Assembly (NCBI RefSeq): GCF_000712075.1
Contig: NZ_JONW01000006.1
Location: forward strand, 124,001-188,000
Reading direction: 5' to 3'
Length of the DNA: 64,000 nucleotides
Source: Caulobacter sp. UNC358MFTsu5.1
GTDB lineage: Bacteria > Pseudomonadota > Alphaproteobacteria > Caulobacterales > Caulobacteraceae
Part shown: piece by piece, positions 17,297 through 24,889 of the stretch
Position numbering within the stretch: the stretch's first letter is position 1
How the letters are laid out: each line of letters opens with the position of its first letter
Translations under genes and position numbers: made by a program
The notes under the pieces: generated by a model
Seen by the model: only the letters and a program-made list of their open reading frames with translations
Told to the model about the DNA's origin: nothing
Database searches by the model: none

Positions 17297-17486
17297 GGCG
17301 CCTGATTAGACCCAAACCCGCTTTGCCAAAAGTCACCTTCGCGAGGACATGATCCTGCAACACGCCGGCCATGGGATGTGTCTAAACGTTCTTTCACTTG
17401 CCCCGACCTGCGACGACAAGGCATGACGGGTAGGCAATTGTGGCGAAAACCCGCCATGTCGACGTCGAAGGGGCCCGGGACCGACG

Positions 17487-18365
17487 ATGCTGATCATCGA
17501 GAACCTGACTCACGTCTACGCCAACGGCGTGAAGGCCCTCGACGAGGTCAACCTGACGATACCTGGCGGCATGTACGGCCTGCTGGGTCCGAACGGCGCC
17601 GGCAAGTCGACCCTGATGCGCACGGTCGCCACCCTGCAGGCCCCCACCTCGGGCCATATCCGCTTCGGCGACATCGATGTGCTGAAGTCGCCCGACCAGC
17701 TGCGCCGCACCCTGGGCTACCTGCCGCAGGACTTCGGCGTCTATCCGCGCGTCAGCGCCTACGACATGCTCGACCACATGGCCGTGCTGAAGGGGATCGC
17801 CGACGGCAAGGACCGCAAGGCGGTGGTCGAGAGCCTGCTCAACCAGGTCAATCTGTGGGACGTGCGCAAGAAGGCCATCGCCGGCTTCTCGGGCGGCATG
17901 CGCCAGCGGTTCGGCATCGCCCAGGCCCTGATCGGCGACCCGCGGCTGATCATCGTCGACGAGCCCACCGCCGGCCTCGACCCGGAAGAGCGCAACCGCT
18001 TCCTGAACCTGCTGGCCGAGATCGGCGAGAACGTGGTGGTGATCCTGTCCACCCACATCGTCGAGGACGTTTCGGACCTGTGCCAGGCCATGGCGATCAT
18101 CTGCAACGGCCGGATCGTCAAGGAGGGCGCGCCCGCCGACCTGGTGCGGCAGCTGGACGGCCGCATCTGGAAGAAGGTCATCGACAAGACCGAGCTCGAG
18201 GCCGCCAAGGACCGCTATCAGGTGATCTCCACCCGCCTGCTGGGCGGCCGCACGGTGATCCACGTCCTGGCCGACCAGGATCCGGGGGCCGGCTTCACCC
18301 CGGTCGAGGGCGGGTTGGAGGACGTCTACTTCTCCACCCTGTCCAACACCCGTCGCGCGGCCTGA
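17487..18365 (+). CDS. ABC transporter ATP-binding protein
   Basis: 292-residue nucleotide-binding subunit. Walker A GPNGAGKST near residue 37, the Q-loop in LGYLPQDFGVYP, signature FSGGMRQRFGIAQALIGDP near residue 133, Walker B LIIVDEPTAGLD, and the H-loop in LSTHIVED are all intact, so the subunit should hydrolyse ATP. It drives the permease/peptidase fusion encoded 10 bp downstream. The 190-bp gap before it, back to the divergent FAH gene, holds promoters but no gene. Confidence 0.95.
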   Translation: MLIIENLTHVYANGVKALDEVNLTIPGGMYGLLGPNGAGKSTLMRTVATLQAPTSGHIRFGDIDVLKSPDQLRRTLGYLPQDFGVYPRVSAYDMLDHMAVLKGIADGKDRKAVVESLLNQVNLWDVRKKAIAGFSGGMRQRFGIAQALIGDPRLIIVDEPTAGLDPEERNRFLNLLAEIGENVVVILSTHIVEDVSDLCQAMAIICNGRIVKEGAPADLVRQLDGRIWKKVIDKTELEAAKDRYQVISTRLLGGRTVIHVLADQDPGAGFTPVEGGLEDVYFSTLSNTRRAA

Positions 18366-18375
18366 GGGCGTCTCG

Positions 18376-21300
18376 ATGTTTGGCAAGATCGCGGGCTTCG
18401 AACTCCGCTACCAGCTGAAGTCGCCGGTCTTCTGGGTGGTGGCGGTCATCTTCTTCCTGCTGGCCTTCGCCATCACCACGGTCAGCAACTTCTCGATCGG
18501 CCTTGGGCCCAGCGACCACCGCAACGGCCCCTACGCCCTGGCCCAGGCCTGCATCGTCTTCTCGCTGTTCTACATGTTCGTGACCACGGCCTTCGTGTCG
18601 AACGTGGTGGTGCGCGACGACGAGACGGGCTTCGGGCCCATCCTGCGGGCCACGCGCCTGACCAAGTTCGATTATCTGTACGGCCGCTTCACGGGGGCGC
18701 TGCTGGCCGCGGCGATCTCGTTCCTGGTGGTGCCGGCGGCCATCTGGCTGGGCTCGCACATGCCGTGGGTCGACAGCGAGCTGCTGGGCCCCAACCGCTG
18801 GGACGCGTACCTGTTCGCCTACGGCGTGGTGGCGCTGCCGACCCTGCTGCTGACCTCGACCATGTTCTTCGCCCTGGCCACGGTGACCCGGTCGATGATG
18901 TGGACCTATGTCGGGGTGATCGCCTTCCTGGTGGTCTGGGTGGTGGCCAACATCGCCCTGAACAAGCCGGAGTTCGAGCACGCCGTGGCCCTGTGGGAGC
19001 CGCTGGGCGGCTCCGCCTACGGCCTGATCAGCAAGTACTGGACGGTCAGCGAGCGCAACACGGTGGTCCCGCCCCTGGACGGGGTGCTGCTGTTCAACCG
19101 CGTCTTCGTCCTGGCGCTGTCGGCCGTCTTCCTGGTGGCCGCGCATTTCGGCTTCCGCCTGCAGTCGCCCGAGCTGTCGGGCAAGGCGCGCAAGGCCCGT
19201 CGCCGCCAGAAGCGGGCCGAGGCCGCGGCCGAGACGGCCCCGGCGACCCTGGCCGGCCCGGTCCTGCCCCGCTTCGACGGCCGCTGGGCCTGGGCCCAGC
19301 TGGTGGCCCGCACCCGGCTGGACATGGGCCAGGTGTTCAAGAGCCCGGCCTATTTCGTCCTGCTGGCCCTGGGCCTGTTCAACGCCGCCGGTTCGCTGTG
19401 GTTCGCCACCGACGACACCGGCTACGGCGGGTCGATCTATCCGCTGACCCGCATGCTGCTGAACCCGCTGATCGGCTCGTTCACCCTGATCCCGGTGATC
19501 ATCTCGATCTACTACGCCGGCGAGCTGGTCTGGCGCGAGCGCGACCGCAAGACCCACGAGATCATCGACTCCACGCCCGTCGCCGACTGGGCCTTCGTCG
19601 CGCCCAAGGTGGCGGCGATCTCGCTGGTGCTGATCTCGACCCTGCTGGTCAGCGTCCTGGCCGCCGTGATCAGCCAGGCGGCCCACGGCTATTTCGGCTT
19701 CGAGTTCGACAAGTACCTGCTGTGGTACGTCGCGCCGATGTCGGTGAGCCTGGTGCTGACGGCCGTGCTGGCGGTGTTCCTGCAGGTGCTGAGCCCCCAC
19801 AAGTTCGTCGGCTGGGGCCTGATGGTGCTCTACATCGTGGCCGGCATGACCTTCTCCAACCTCGGCTGGGAGCACCGCCTCTACAACTACGGCGGCGGCG
19901 GTCTGGTGGGGCCGATGGTCCCGACCTCCGACATCAACCGCCTGGGCAAGTTCTGGATCGGCGCCTGGTGGGTGCGGGTCTACTGGAGCGCCTTCGCCGC
20001 CGGACTGGTGGTGCTGGCCTACGCCCTCTGGCGACGCGGGACCGAAACCCGCCTGTGGCCGCGCCTGCGCCGCCTGCCCCAGCGCCTGACCGGCAAGGCC
20101 GGTCTGACCTTTTCGGCCGCCATCGTGGTGTTCGTGGCCTGCGGCGCGTTCATCTACGTCAACACCAACGTCTGGAACCCCTACCGCACCCGCATCGACA
20201 ACGAGAAGTGGCAGGCCGACTACGAGAAGACCCTGCTGCGGTTCGAGAACACGCCGCAGCCGAAGATCGTGGCGATGAAGCTGGACGTCGACCTCTATCC
20301 GCACGATCCGCGCATCGACACCAAGGGCGTCTACACCCTGGAGAACCGCAGCGGCCAGACGCTGAAGGAGATCCACGTCCGCTTCGACCGCGACCTGAAG
20401 GTCAAGGGGCTGTCGATCGAAGGGGCCCGCTCCAAGCAGACCTTCGACCGCTTCAACTACCGGATCTTCGCGTTCGACACGCCGATGAAGCCCGGCGAGC
20501 GGCGGATGATGAGCTTCATCACCGAGCGCGCCCAGAAGGGCTTCCGCAACCGGGGCGACGACACCCGGGTGGTCGACAACGGGACCTTCATCGACAACAC
20601 CGAGATCGCGCCGATGCTGGGCATGAGCCGCGACGGCCTGCTGCAGGACCGCGCCAAGCGCCGCAAGTACGGCCTGCCGCCCGAGCGCCGCATGCCCAAG
20701 CTGGGCGACATCGCCAGCCGCCAGTTCAACGGCCTGCGCCACGACGCCGACTTCGTGTCGTCCGACATCACCGTCACCACCGACGCCGACCAGACCCCGA
20801 TCGCGCCGGGCTACGAGGTGTCCAACCAGGTCCAGGGCGACCGGCGCACCGCGCGGTTCGTGACCGAAGCCCCGATCCTGCCCTATCTGTCGATCCAGTC
20901 GGCCCGCTACGCCGTGGCCCGCGACCGCTACAAGGGCGTGGACCTGGCGATCTATTACGACCCGCACCATCCGTGGAACATCGAGCGGATGAAGACCGGG
21001 ATGAAGGCCTCGCTCAACTACTACCAGGCCAATTTCAGCCCCTACCAGTTCCGCCAGCTGCGGTTCCAGGAGTTCCCGGGCTACGCCGATTTCGCCCAGT
21101 CGTTCGCCAACACCATCCCGTGGTCGGAGAACCTGTTCTTCATCGCCAAGTACGACGATCCCGAGAAGATCGACATGGTCACCTATGTCGGCGCCCACGA
21201 GATCGGCCACCAGTGGTGGGCCCACCAGGTGATCGGCGCCGACCAGCAGGGCGGCACCATGCTGAGCGAGACCTTCTCGCAGTACTCGGCGCTGATGGTC

Positions 21301-21987
21301 ATGAAGCGGATGTACGGCGAGGCACAGATCCGCAAGTTCCTGAAGTTCGAGCTGAACAGCTATCTGCGCGCCCGCGGCGGCGACCCGCTGGAGGAACAGC
21401 CCCTGGCCCGGGTCGAGAACCAGCCGTACATCCACTACCGCAAGGGCTCGCTGGTCATGTACCGGCTGCAGCACGAGGTGGGCGAGGACACGGTCAACCG
21501 GGCCCTGCGCAAGCTGATCGCCGACCACGCCTTCAAGGGCGCGCCCTATCCGACCACCCTGGACTTCCTGGCCGCCCTGCGCGCCGAGGTCCCCGCCGAC
21601 AAGCAGGGCCTGATCACCGACCTGTTCGAGAAGATCACCCTCTACGACCTGAAGACCAAGACGGCGACCACGCGCAAGCTGGCCGACGGCCGCTTCGAGA
21701 CCACCCTGACGATCGAGGCCAAGAAGCTGTACGCCCAGGGCCGCGGCCAGGAGAGCGCCGCGCCGCTGGACGAGGTGATGGACGTCGGCCTGTTCTCGAT
21801 GGAGCCGGGCAAGAAGGGCTTCGGCCCCGACAAGGTGCTGGCCTTCGAGCGGCGGCGGATCAAGTCGGGGACCCAGACCCTGACCTTCGTCACCAAGACC
21901 GCGCCCCGCAACGCGGGGGTCGACCCCTACAACTTCGTCATCGACCGCAATGGCGACGACAACGTCGCCAAGGTCCAGATGCGATGA
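18376..21987 (+). CDS. ABC-2 permease fused to M1 metallopeptidase
   Basis: A 1203-residue fusion. Residues 1-580 contain two sets of hydrophobic helices in the ABC-2 permease pattern (first helix SPVFWVVAVIFFLLAFAIT; second set from about residue 325, SPAYFVLLALGLFNAAGSLW), a linked pair of permease halves. After a final helix near residue 585 comes an M1 (aminopeptidase N-like) domain with the zinc motif HEIGH at residues 941-945 and a downstream Glu in MLSETFSQY at about 965. That spacing is one residue longer than in textbook aminopeptidase N. The peptidase domain should face the periplasm. It may process what the transporter moves, or act on envelope peptides; the substrate is unknown. 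It overlaps the thioesterase gene by ATGA. Confidence 0.92.
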   Translation: MFGKIAGFELRYQLKSPVFWVVAVIFFLLAFAITTVSNFSIGLGPSDHRNGPYALAQACIVFSLFYMFVTTAFVSNVVVRDDETGFGPILRATRLTKFDYLYGRFTGALLAAAISFLVVPAAIWLGSHMPWVDSELLGPNRWDAYLFAYGVVALPTLLLTSTMFFALATVTRSMMWTYVGVIAFLVVWVVANIALNKPEFEHAVALWEPLGGSAYGLISKYWTVSERNTVVPPLDGVLLFNRVFVLALSAVFLVAAHFGFRLQSPELSGKARKARRRQKRAEAAAETAPATLAGPVLPRFDGRWAWAQLVARTRLDMGQVFKSPAYFVLLALGLFNAAGSLWFATDDTGYGGSIYPLTRMLLNPLIGSFTLIPVIISIYYAGELVWRERDRKTHEIIDSTPVADWAFVAPKVAAISLVLISTLLVSVLAAVISQAAHGYFGFEFDKYLLWYVAPMSVSLVLTAVLAVFLQVLSPHKFVGWGLMVLYIVAGMTFSNLGWEHRLYNYGGGGLVGPMVPTSDINRLGKFWIGAWWVRVYWSAFAAGLVVLAYALWRRGTETRLWPRLRRLPQRLTGKAGLTFSAAIVVFVACGAFIYVNTNVWNPYRTRIDNEKWQADYEKTLLRFENTPQPKIVAMKLDVDLYPHDPRIDTKGVYTLENRSGQTLKEIHVRFDRDLKVKGLSIEGARSKQTFDRFNYRIFAFDTPMKPGERRMMSFITERAQKGFRNRGDDTRVVDNGTFIDNTEIAPMLGMSRDGLLQDRAKRRKYGLPPERRMPKLGDIASRQFNGLRHDADFVSSDITVTTDADQTPIAPGYEVSNQVQGDRRTARFVTEAPILPYLSIQSARYAVARDRYKGVDLAIYYDPHHPWNIERMKTGMKASLNYYQANFSPYQFRQLRFQEFPGYADFAQSFANTIPWSENLFFIAKYDDPEKIDMVTYVGAHEIGHQWWAHQVIGADQQGGTMLSETFSQYSALMVMKRMYGEAQIRKFLKFELNSYLRARGGDPLEEQPLARVENQPYIHYRKGSLVMYRLQHEVGEDTVNRALRKLIADHAFKGAPYPTTLDFLAALRAEVPADKQGLITDLFEKITLYDLKTKTATTRKLADGRFETTLTIEAKKLYAQGRGQESAAPLDEVMDVGLFSMEPGKKGFGPDKVLAFERRRIKSGTQTLTFVTKTAPRNAGVDPYNFVIDRNGDDNVAKVQMR

Positions 21988-22421
21988 GCGGCGACGGGCC
22001 GAGCGCCGAGGCCCTGAGGCTGGACCCGGCGGCGCTGAACGCCTTCCTGGCCAAGGCCTTCCCGGAGGCCGGGCCTTATCTTCCGGTGGTCCTGGAGGCC
22101 GAGCCGGGGCGGGTGCTGATGCGCCAGGCCTTCGCCAGCCGGGCCCTGCGGCCGGGCGGGCTGATCTCGGGGCCGACCCAGATGGGCATGGCCGACTCGG
22201 CGGCCTATGCGGTGATCCTGGCCCATATCGGCGAGGTGGCCATGGCCGTGACCTCGTCCCTGACCATCCACTTCCTGCGCGGGGCCAAGCCGGGCGACCT
22301 CTACGCCGAGGGGACCCTGCTCAAGCTGGGCCGGCGCATCGCCACGGTCGACGTGCTGATCTGGTCGGAATCGCGCGAGCGAGCCGCCGCCAGGGCGACG
22401 GTCGCCTACGCTATCCCGTAG
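21984..22421 (+). CDS. PaaI-type hotdog thioesterase
   Basis: 145 residues with the hotdog-fold layout: GGLISGPTQMGMADSAAYAVIL places the catalytic-type residues on the long helix, followed by SSLTIHFLRGAKPGDLYAEGTLLKLGRRIATVDVLIW. Family members hydrolyse acyl-CoA thioesters in the cytoplasm. Its ATG overlaps the stop of the ABC/M1 fusion (ATGA), so it is co-translated with the transporter, although no functional link is evident. It ends just before a strong terminator. Confidence 0.88.
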   Translation: MSGDGPSAEALRLDPAALNAFLAKAFPEAGPYLPVVLEAEPGRVLMRQAFASRALRPGGLISGPTQMGMADSAAYAVILAHIGEVAMAVTSSLTIHFLRGAKPGDLYAEGTLLKLGRRIATVDVLIWSESRERAAARATVAYAIP

Positions 22422-22427
22422 AGGGAC

Positions 22428-22456
22428 GGAGCGCGCTTTCGCGCGCTCCTTTCGTT
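22428..22456. terminator. Terminator between convergent genes
   Basis: Perfect 9-bp stem GGAGCGCGC with its complement around a TTTC loop, followed by TTTCGTT on the plus strand. It closes the ABC exporter/thioesterase operon. On the minus strand the tail is poor, so it mainly serves the plus strand. Confidence 0.85.
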
Positions 22457-23054
22457 AGTTCACGAAGCCCTTCTTCAGGCCTTCGGCCATGTTCAGGTGC
22501 TCCTGCACGGCCGGGGCCGTGGCGGCGGCGAAGGCCTTGATGGCGGCGGTGTCGCCGTCCTGGGCGTAGCGCTGAAGCAGGTTCAGGGCCGCCTGGTGGG
22601 CGTCGACCTGGCTGTCGGCGTACTTCTTGTCGAAGTCCTTGTCGTCGGCCTTGGTCAGGTCGTCGAGCTTGCCCTGCAGGTCTTCGGGCAGGGCGGTCGG
22701 CGGCGTGATGGCGGCGCCCGAGGCGGCGATGGCGGCCTTCAGGTCCTCGGTGGTCTTGGTGTGGGCCTTTTCCATCTTGGCGGCGAAGGCCTTGACCTCG
22801 GCGTTGGTCGAGCGCTTGGCGGCCAGCTTGGCGGCTTCGATCTCGAACATGTCGCTGGCGGCGGCCTTGGCGACGAACACGTCGGCCTTGGTCTCGTCCG
22901 ACGGGGTCGGGACGGTGGCCGACGGGTTGGCGTCCGGGGTCGCGGCCTGTTCGGCCGGGGTGGCGGCGCCCTTGGTCTCGTCGGGTTTCTGGTTGCAGGC
23001 CGCGACGCTGAGGGCCGCGATGGCGGCGCCGACGATGAGAAGCTTACGGGTCAT
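22455..23054 (-). CDS. DUF4142 lipoprotein-like protein
   Basis: 199 residues. The signal peptide ends LSVAAC, a lipobox, so the protein is probably lipid-anchored in the envelope. A Pro/Thr/Ala-rich linker (about 22-60) leads into a DUF4142 four-helix bundle (ASDMFEIEAAKLAAKRSTNAEVKAFAAKMEKAHTKT, then DFDKKYADSQVDAHQAAL), a ferritin-like fold whose conserved Glu and His may bind metal. Family members are often stress-induced. A near-consensus general-stress promoter lies upstream at 23128-23152. Confidence 0.9.
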   Translation of the reverse strand: MTRKLLIVGAAIAALSVAACNQKPDETKGAATPAEQAATPDANPSATVPTPSDETKADVFVAKAAASDMFEIEAAKLAAKRSTNAEVKAFAAKMEKAHTKTTEDLKAAIAASGAAITPPTALPEDLQGKLDDLTKADDKDFDKKYADSQVDAHQAALNLLQRYAQDGDTAAIKAFAAATAPAVQEHLNMAEGLKKGFVN

Positions 23055-23127
23055 GGCTTTCTTTCCCTGCGCGTTTTTCTAGAACGTTGAGTGTCCGGAG
23101 GCGCCGCGCTTGCGCCGAGGCATAGAA

Positions 23128-23152
23128 AACTTCACGTCGCCGTGATGGTTCC
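23128..23152 (-). promoter_or_regulatory. Possible SigT promoter, one mismatch
   Basis: On the minus strand GGAAC is followed after 16 bases by AGTT, one base from the SigT consensus CGTT. It lies 74 bp before the DUF4142 start. Weaker than the eight exact matches in the window. Confidence 0.4.
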
Positions 23153-23188
23153 GTGAGCGCCCGCGGGGCGGAAAAGGGGAGTGTGGGC

Positions 23189-24385
23189 ATGGCCGAAGCG
23201 CCGCTGAACGGCTTGCGGGTCGTCGAGATGGGATCGCTGATCGCGGGGCCCTTCTGCGGCCAGGTGCTGGGCGATTTCGGCGCCGAGGTGATCAAGCTGG
23301 AGGACCCCAAGGCCGGCGACCCGATGCGCCAGTGGGGCCGCACCAAGCCCAAGGGCCATTCGCCCTGGTGGCCCGTGATCGGCCGCAACAAGACCTCGGT
23401 CACCCTGGACCTGCGCGCCCCGGAAGGCCGCGAGGTGGCCCGCGCCCTGATCGACACGGCCGACGTGGTGGTCGAGAACTTCCGCCCCGGCACGCTGGAG
23501 AAGTGGGGCATGGGCTACGCGGACCTGGCCAAGACCAATCCCGGCCTGGTGATGGCCCGGGTCTCGGGCTTCGGCCAGACCGGGCCCTATTCGCACCGCG
23601 CCGGCTACGCCCTGATCGGCGAGGCCATGGGCGGCCTGCGGCACATCACCGGCGAGGCCGACCGGCCGCCGGCCCGGGCGGGCATCTCCATCGGCGACAG
23701 CCTGGCGGGGCTGAACGCCGCCCTCGGCGTGATGATGGCCCTGCACGCCCGCCAGCGCACCGGCCGGGGCCAGGTGGTCGACGCGGCGATCTACGAGAGC
23801 GTGCTGACGGTGATGGAGAACCTGATCACCGAATACGACCTGTCGGGCTATGTCCGCGAACGGTCCGGCGCGATCCTGCCCGGCATCGCCCCGTCCAACG
23901 TCTATCCCACCCGCAGCGGCGAGCTGATCCTGATCGGCGCCAACCAGGACACCCTGTTCAAGCGCCTGTGCGACGCCATGGGCCGGCCCGAGCTGGCGAC
24001 CGACGAGCGCTATCGCGACCACGCCGCCCGGGGCGTCAACCAGACCCAGCTGGACGCCACGATCGGCGGTTGGACCGTCGAGCACGACATCGAGCACCTG
24101 CTGCCCCTGCTGGAGGACGCCGGCCTGGCCGTCGGCCGGGTCTATCGCGCGCCCGACATGCTGAAGGATCCACAGTTCGCCGCCCGCGAATCGATCGTCG
24201 AGGTCGCCCACCCGGTGTTCGGCACGGTGAAGATGCAGAACGCCTTCCCCAGGCTGTCGGAGACCCCCGGCGGGGTCCGCTGGCCGGGGCCGGCCCTGGG
24301 TCAGCACACGGACGCGGTGCTGCGCGACGTGGCCGGCCTGTCGGACGAGGCGATCGCCGGGCTGCGCACCAAGGGAGTGATCTGA
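23189..24385 (+). CDS. CaiB/BaiF class III CoA-transferase
   Basis: 398 residues of the formyl-CoA transferase/carnitine CoA-transferase class. The N-terminal CoA-binding region (LNGLRVVEMGSLIAGPFCGQ, DFGAEVIKLEDPKAGDPMR) and the family's catalytic-Asp region (SIGDSLAGLNAALGVMMAL) are present. Later segments ITEYDLSGYVRERSG and IAPSNVYPTRSGELILIGANQD are also family-like. It transfers CoA between carboxylic acids; the acids cannot be read from sequence. ATG 23189 is chosen because GGGGAG lies 7 bases before it. It is followed closely by a GFA-family gene. Confidence 0.93.
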   Translation: MAEAPLNGLRVVEMGSLIAGPFCGQVLGDFGAEVIKLEDPKAGDPMRQWGRTKPKGHSPWWPVIGRNKTSVTLDLRAPEGREVARALIDTADVVVENFRPGTLEKWGMGYADLAKTNPGLVMARVSGFGQTGPYSHRAGYALIGEAMGGLRHITGEADRPPARAGISIGDSLAGLNAALGVMMALHARQRTGRGQVVDAAIYESVLTVMENLITEYDLSGYVRERSGAILPGIAPSNVYPTRSGELILIGANQDTLFKRLCDAMGRPELATDERYRDHAARGVNQTQLDATIGGWTVEHDIEHLLPLLEDAGLAVGRVYRAPDMLKDPQFAARESIVEVAHPVFGTVKMQNAFPRLSETPGGVRWPGPALGQHTDAVLRDVAGLSDEAIAGLRTKGVI

Positions 24386-24386
24386 G

Positions 24387-24800
24387 ATGACCGCGCCGCT
24401 GCACACCGGGGGCTGCCTGTGCGGGGCCCTGCGCTACGAGGCGCGGGGCGCGCCGCTGTACATGGGCCACTGCTACTGCGCCGACTGCCGCAAGGCCTCG
24501 GGCTCGGGTTTCATCCCGTTCATGGCCTTCGCGGCCCAGGACCTGACCTTCAGCGGCCCGACGCGGATCTTCACCAGCGAGTCGGCGCGCGGAACCCCCG
24601 CCGTGCGCAACACCTGTCCGGTGTGCGCCAGCCTGGTGTTCGGCGGTCCGGTCGGCGAGACGGACTCCCACACGATCTACGCCGGCTCGCTGGACGACCC
24701 GACCGCGTTCCGCCCGACGGTGGCGATCTTCGTCAAGGGACGGCCGGACTGGGCGGTGGTCCCGGAGGGGCTGGAGATGTTCGAGGGGTTGCCGGGGTGA
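24387..24800 (+). CDS. GFA-family zinc protein
   Basis: 137 residues of the GFA (glutathione-dependent formaldehyde-activating enzyme-like) family. Zinc-binding cysteines are seen in GGCLCGALRYEA, HCYCADCRKASGSGF and NTCPVCASLVF, the standard C-x-C, C-x-C-x2-C and C-x2-C sets. Most members have no proven enzyme activity and formaldehyde activation should not be assumed. It starts one base after the CoA-transferase stop, so the two are co-transcribed. Confidence 0.9.
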   Translation: MTAPLHTGGCLCGALRYEARGAPLYMGHCYCADCRKASGSGFIPFMAFAAQDLTFSGPTRIFTSESARGTPAVRNTCPVCASLVFGGPVGETDSHTIYAGSLDDPTAFRPTVAIFVKGRPDWAVVPEGLEMFEGLPG

Positions 24801-24806
24801 CGGGCC

Positions 24807-24878
24807 GGGGACATGCCCTTGGGCGTGTCCCCAGACAATCGGGTGCGAAACTTGGGGACACGCGCGAGCGCATGTCCC
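24807..24878. repeat. Tandem pair of GGGGACA palindromes
   Basis: Two hairpins, 24807-24832 and 24854-24878, each with arms of the type GGGGACATGCCC / GGCGTGTCCCC, separated by about 21 bases between convergent genes. The same palindrome family recurs singly at 54061-54099 and 63503-63530. The arrangement resembles paired REP elements. Confidence 0.8.
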
Positions 24879-24889
24879 CGGTCGTGCTT

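Noticed and set aside
22428-22456. Hairpin as a regulatory element of the DUF4142 gene
   Set aside because: It lies at the 3' ends of two convergent genes with a U-tail; a terminator explains it.
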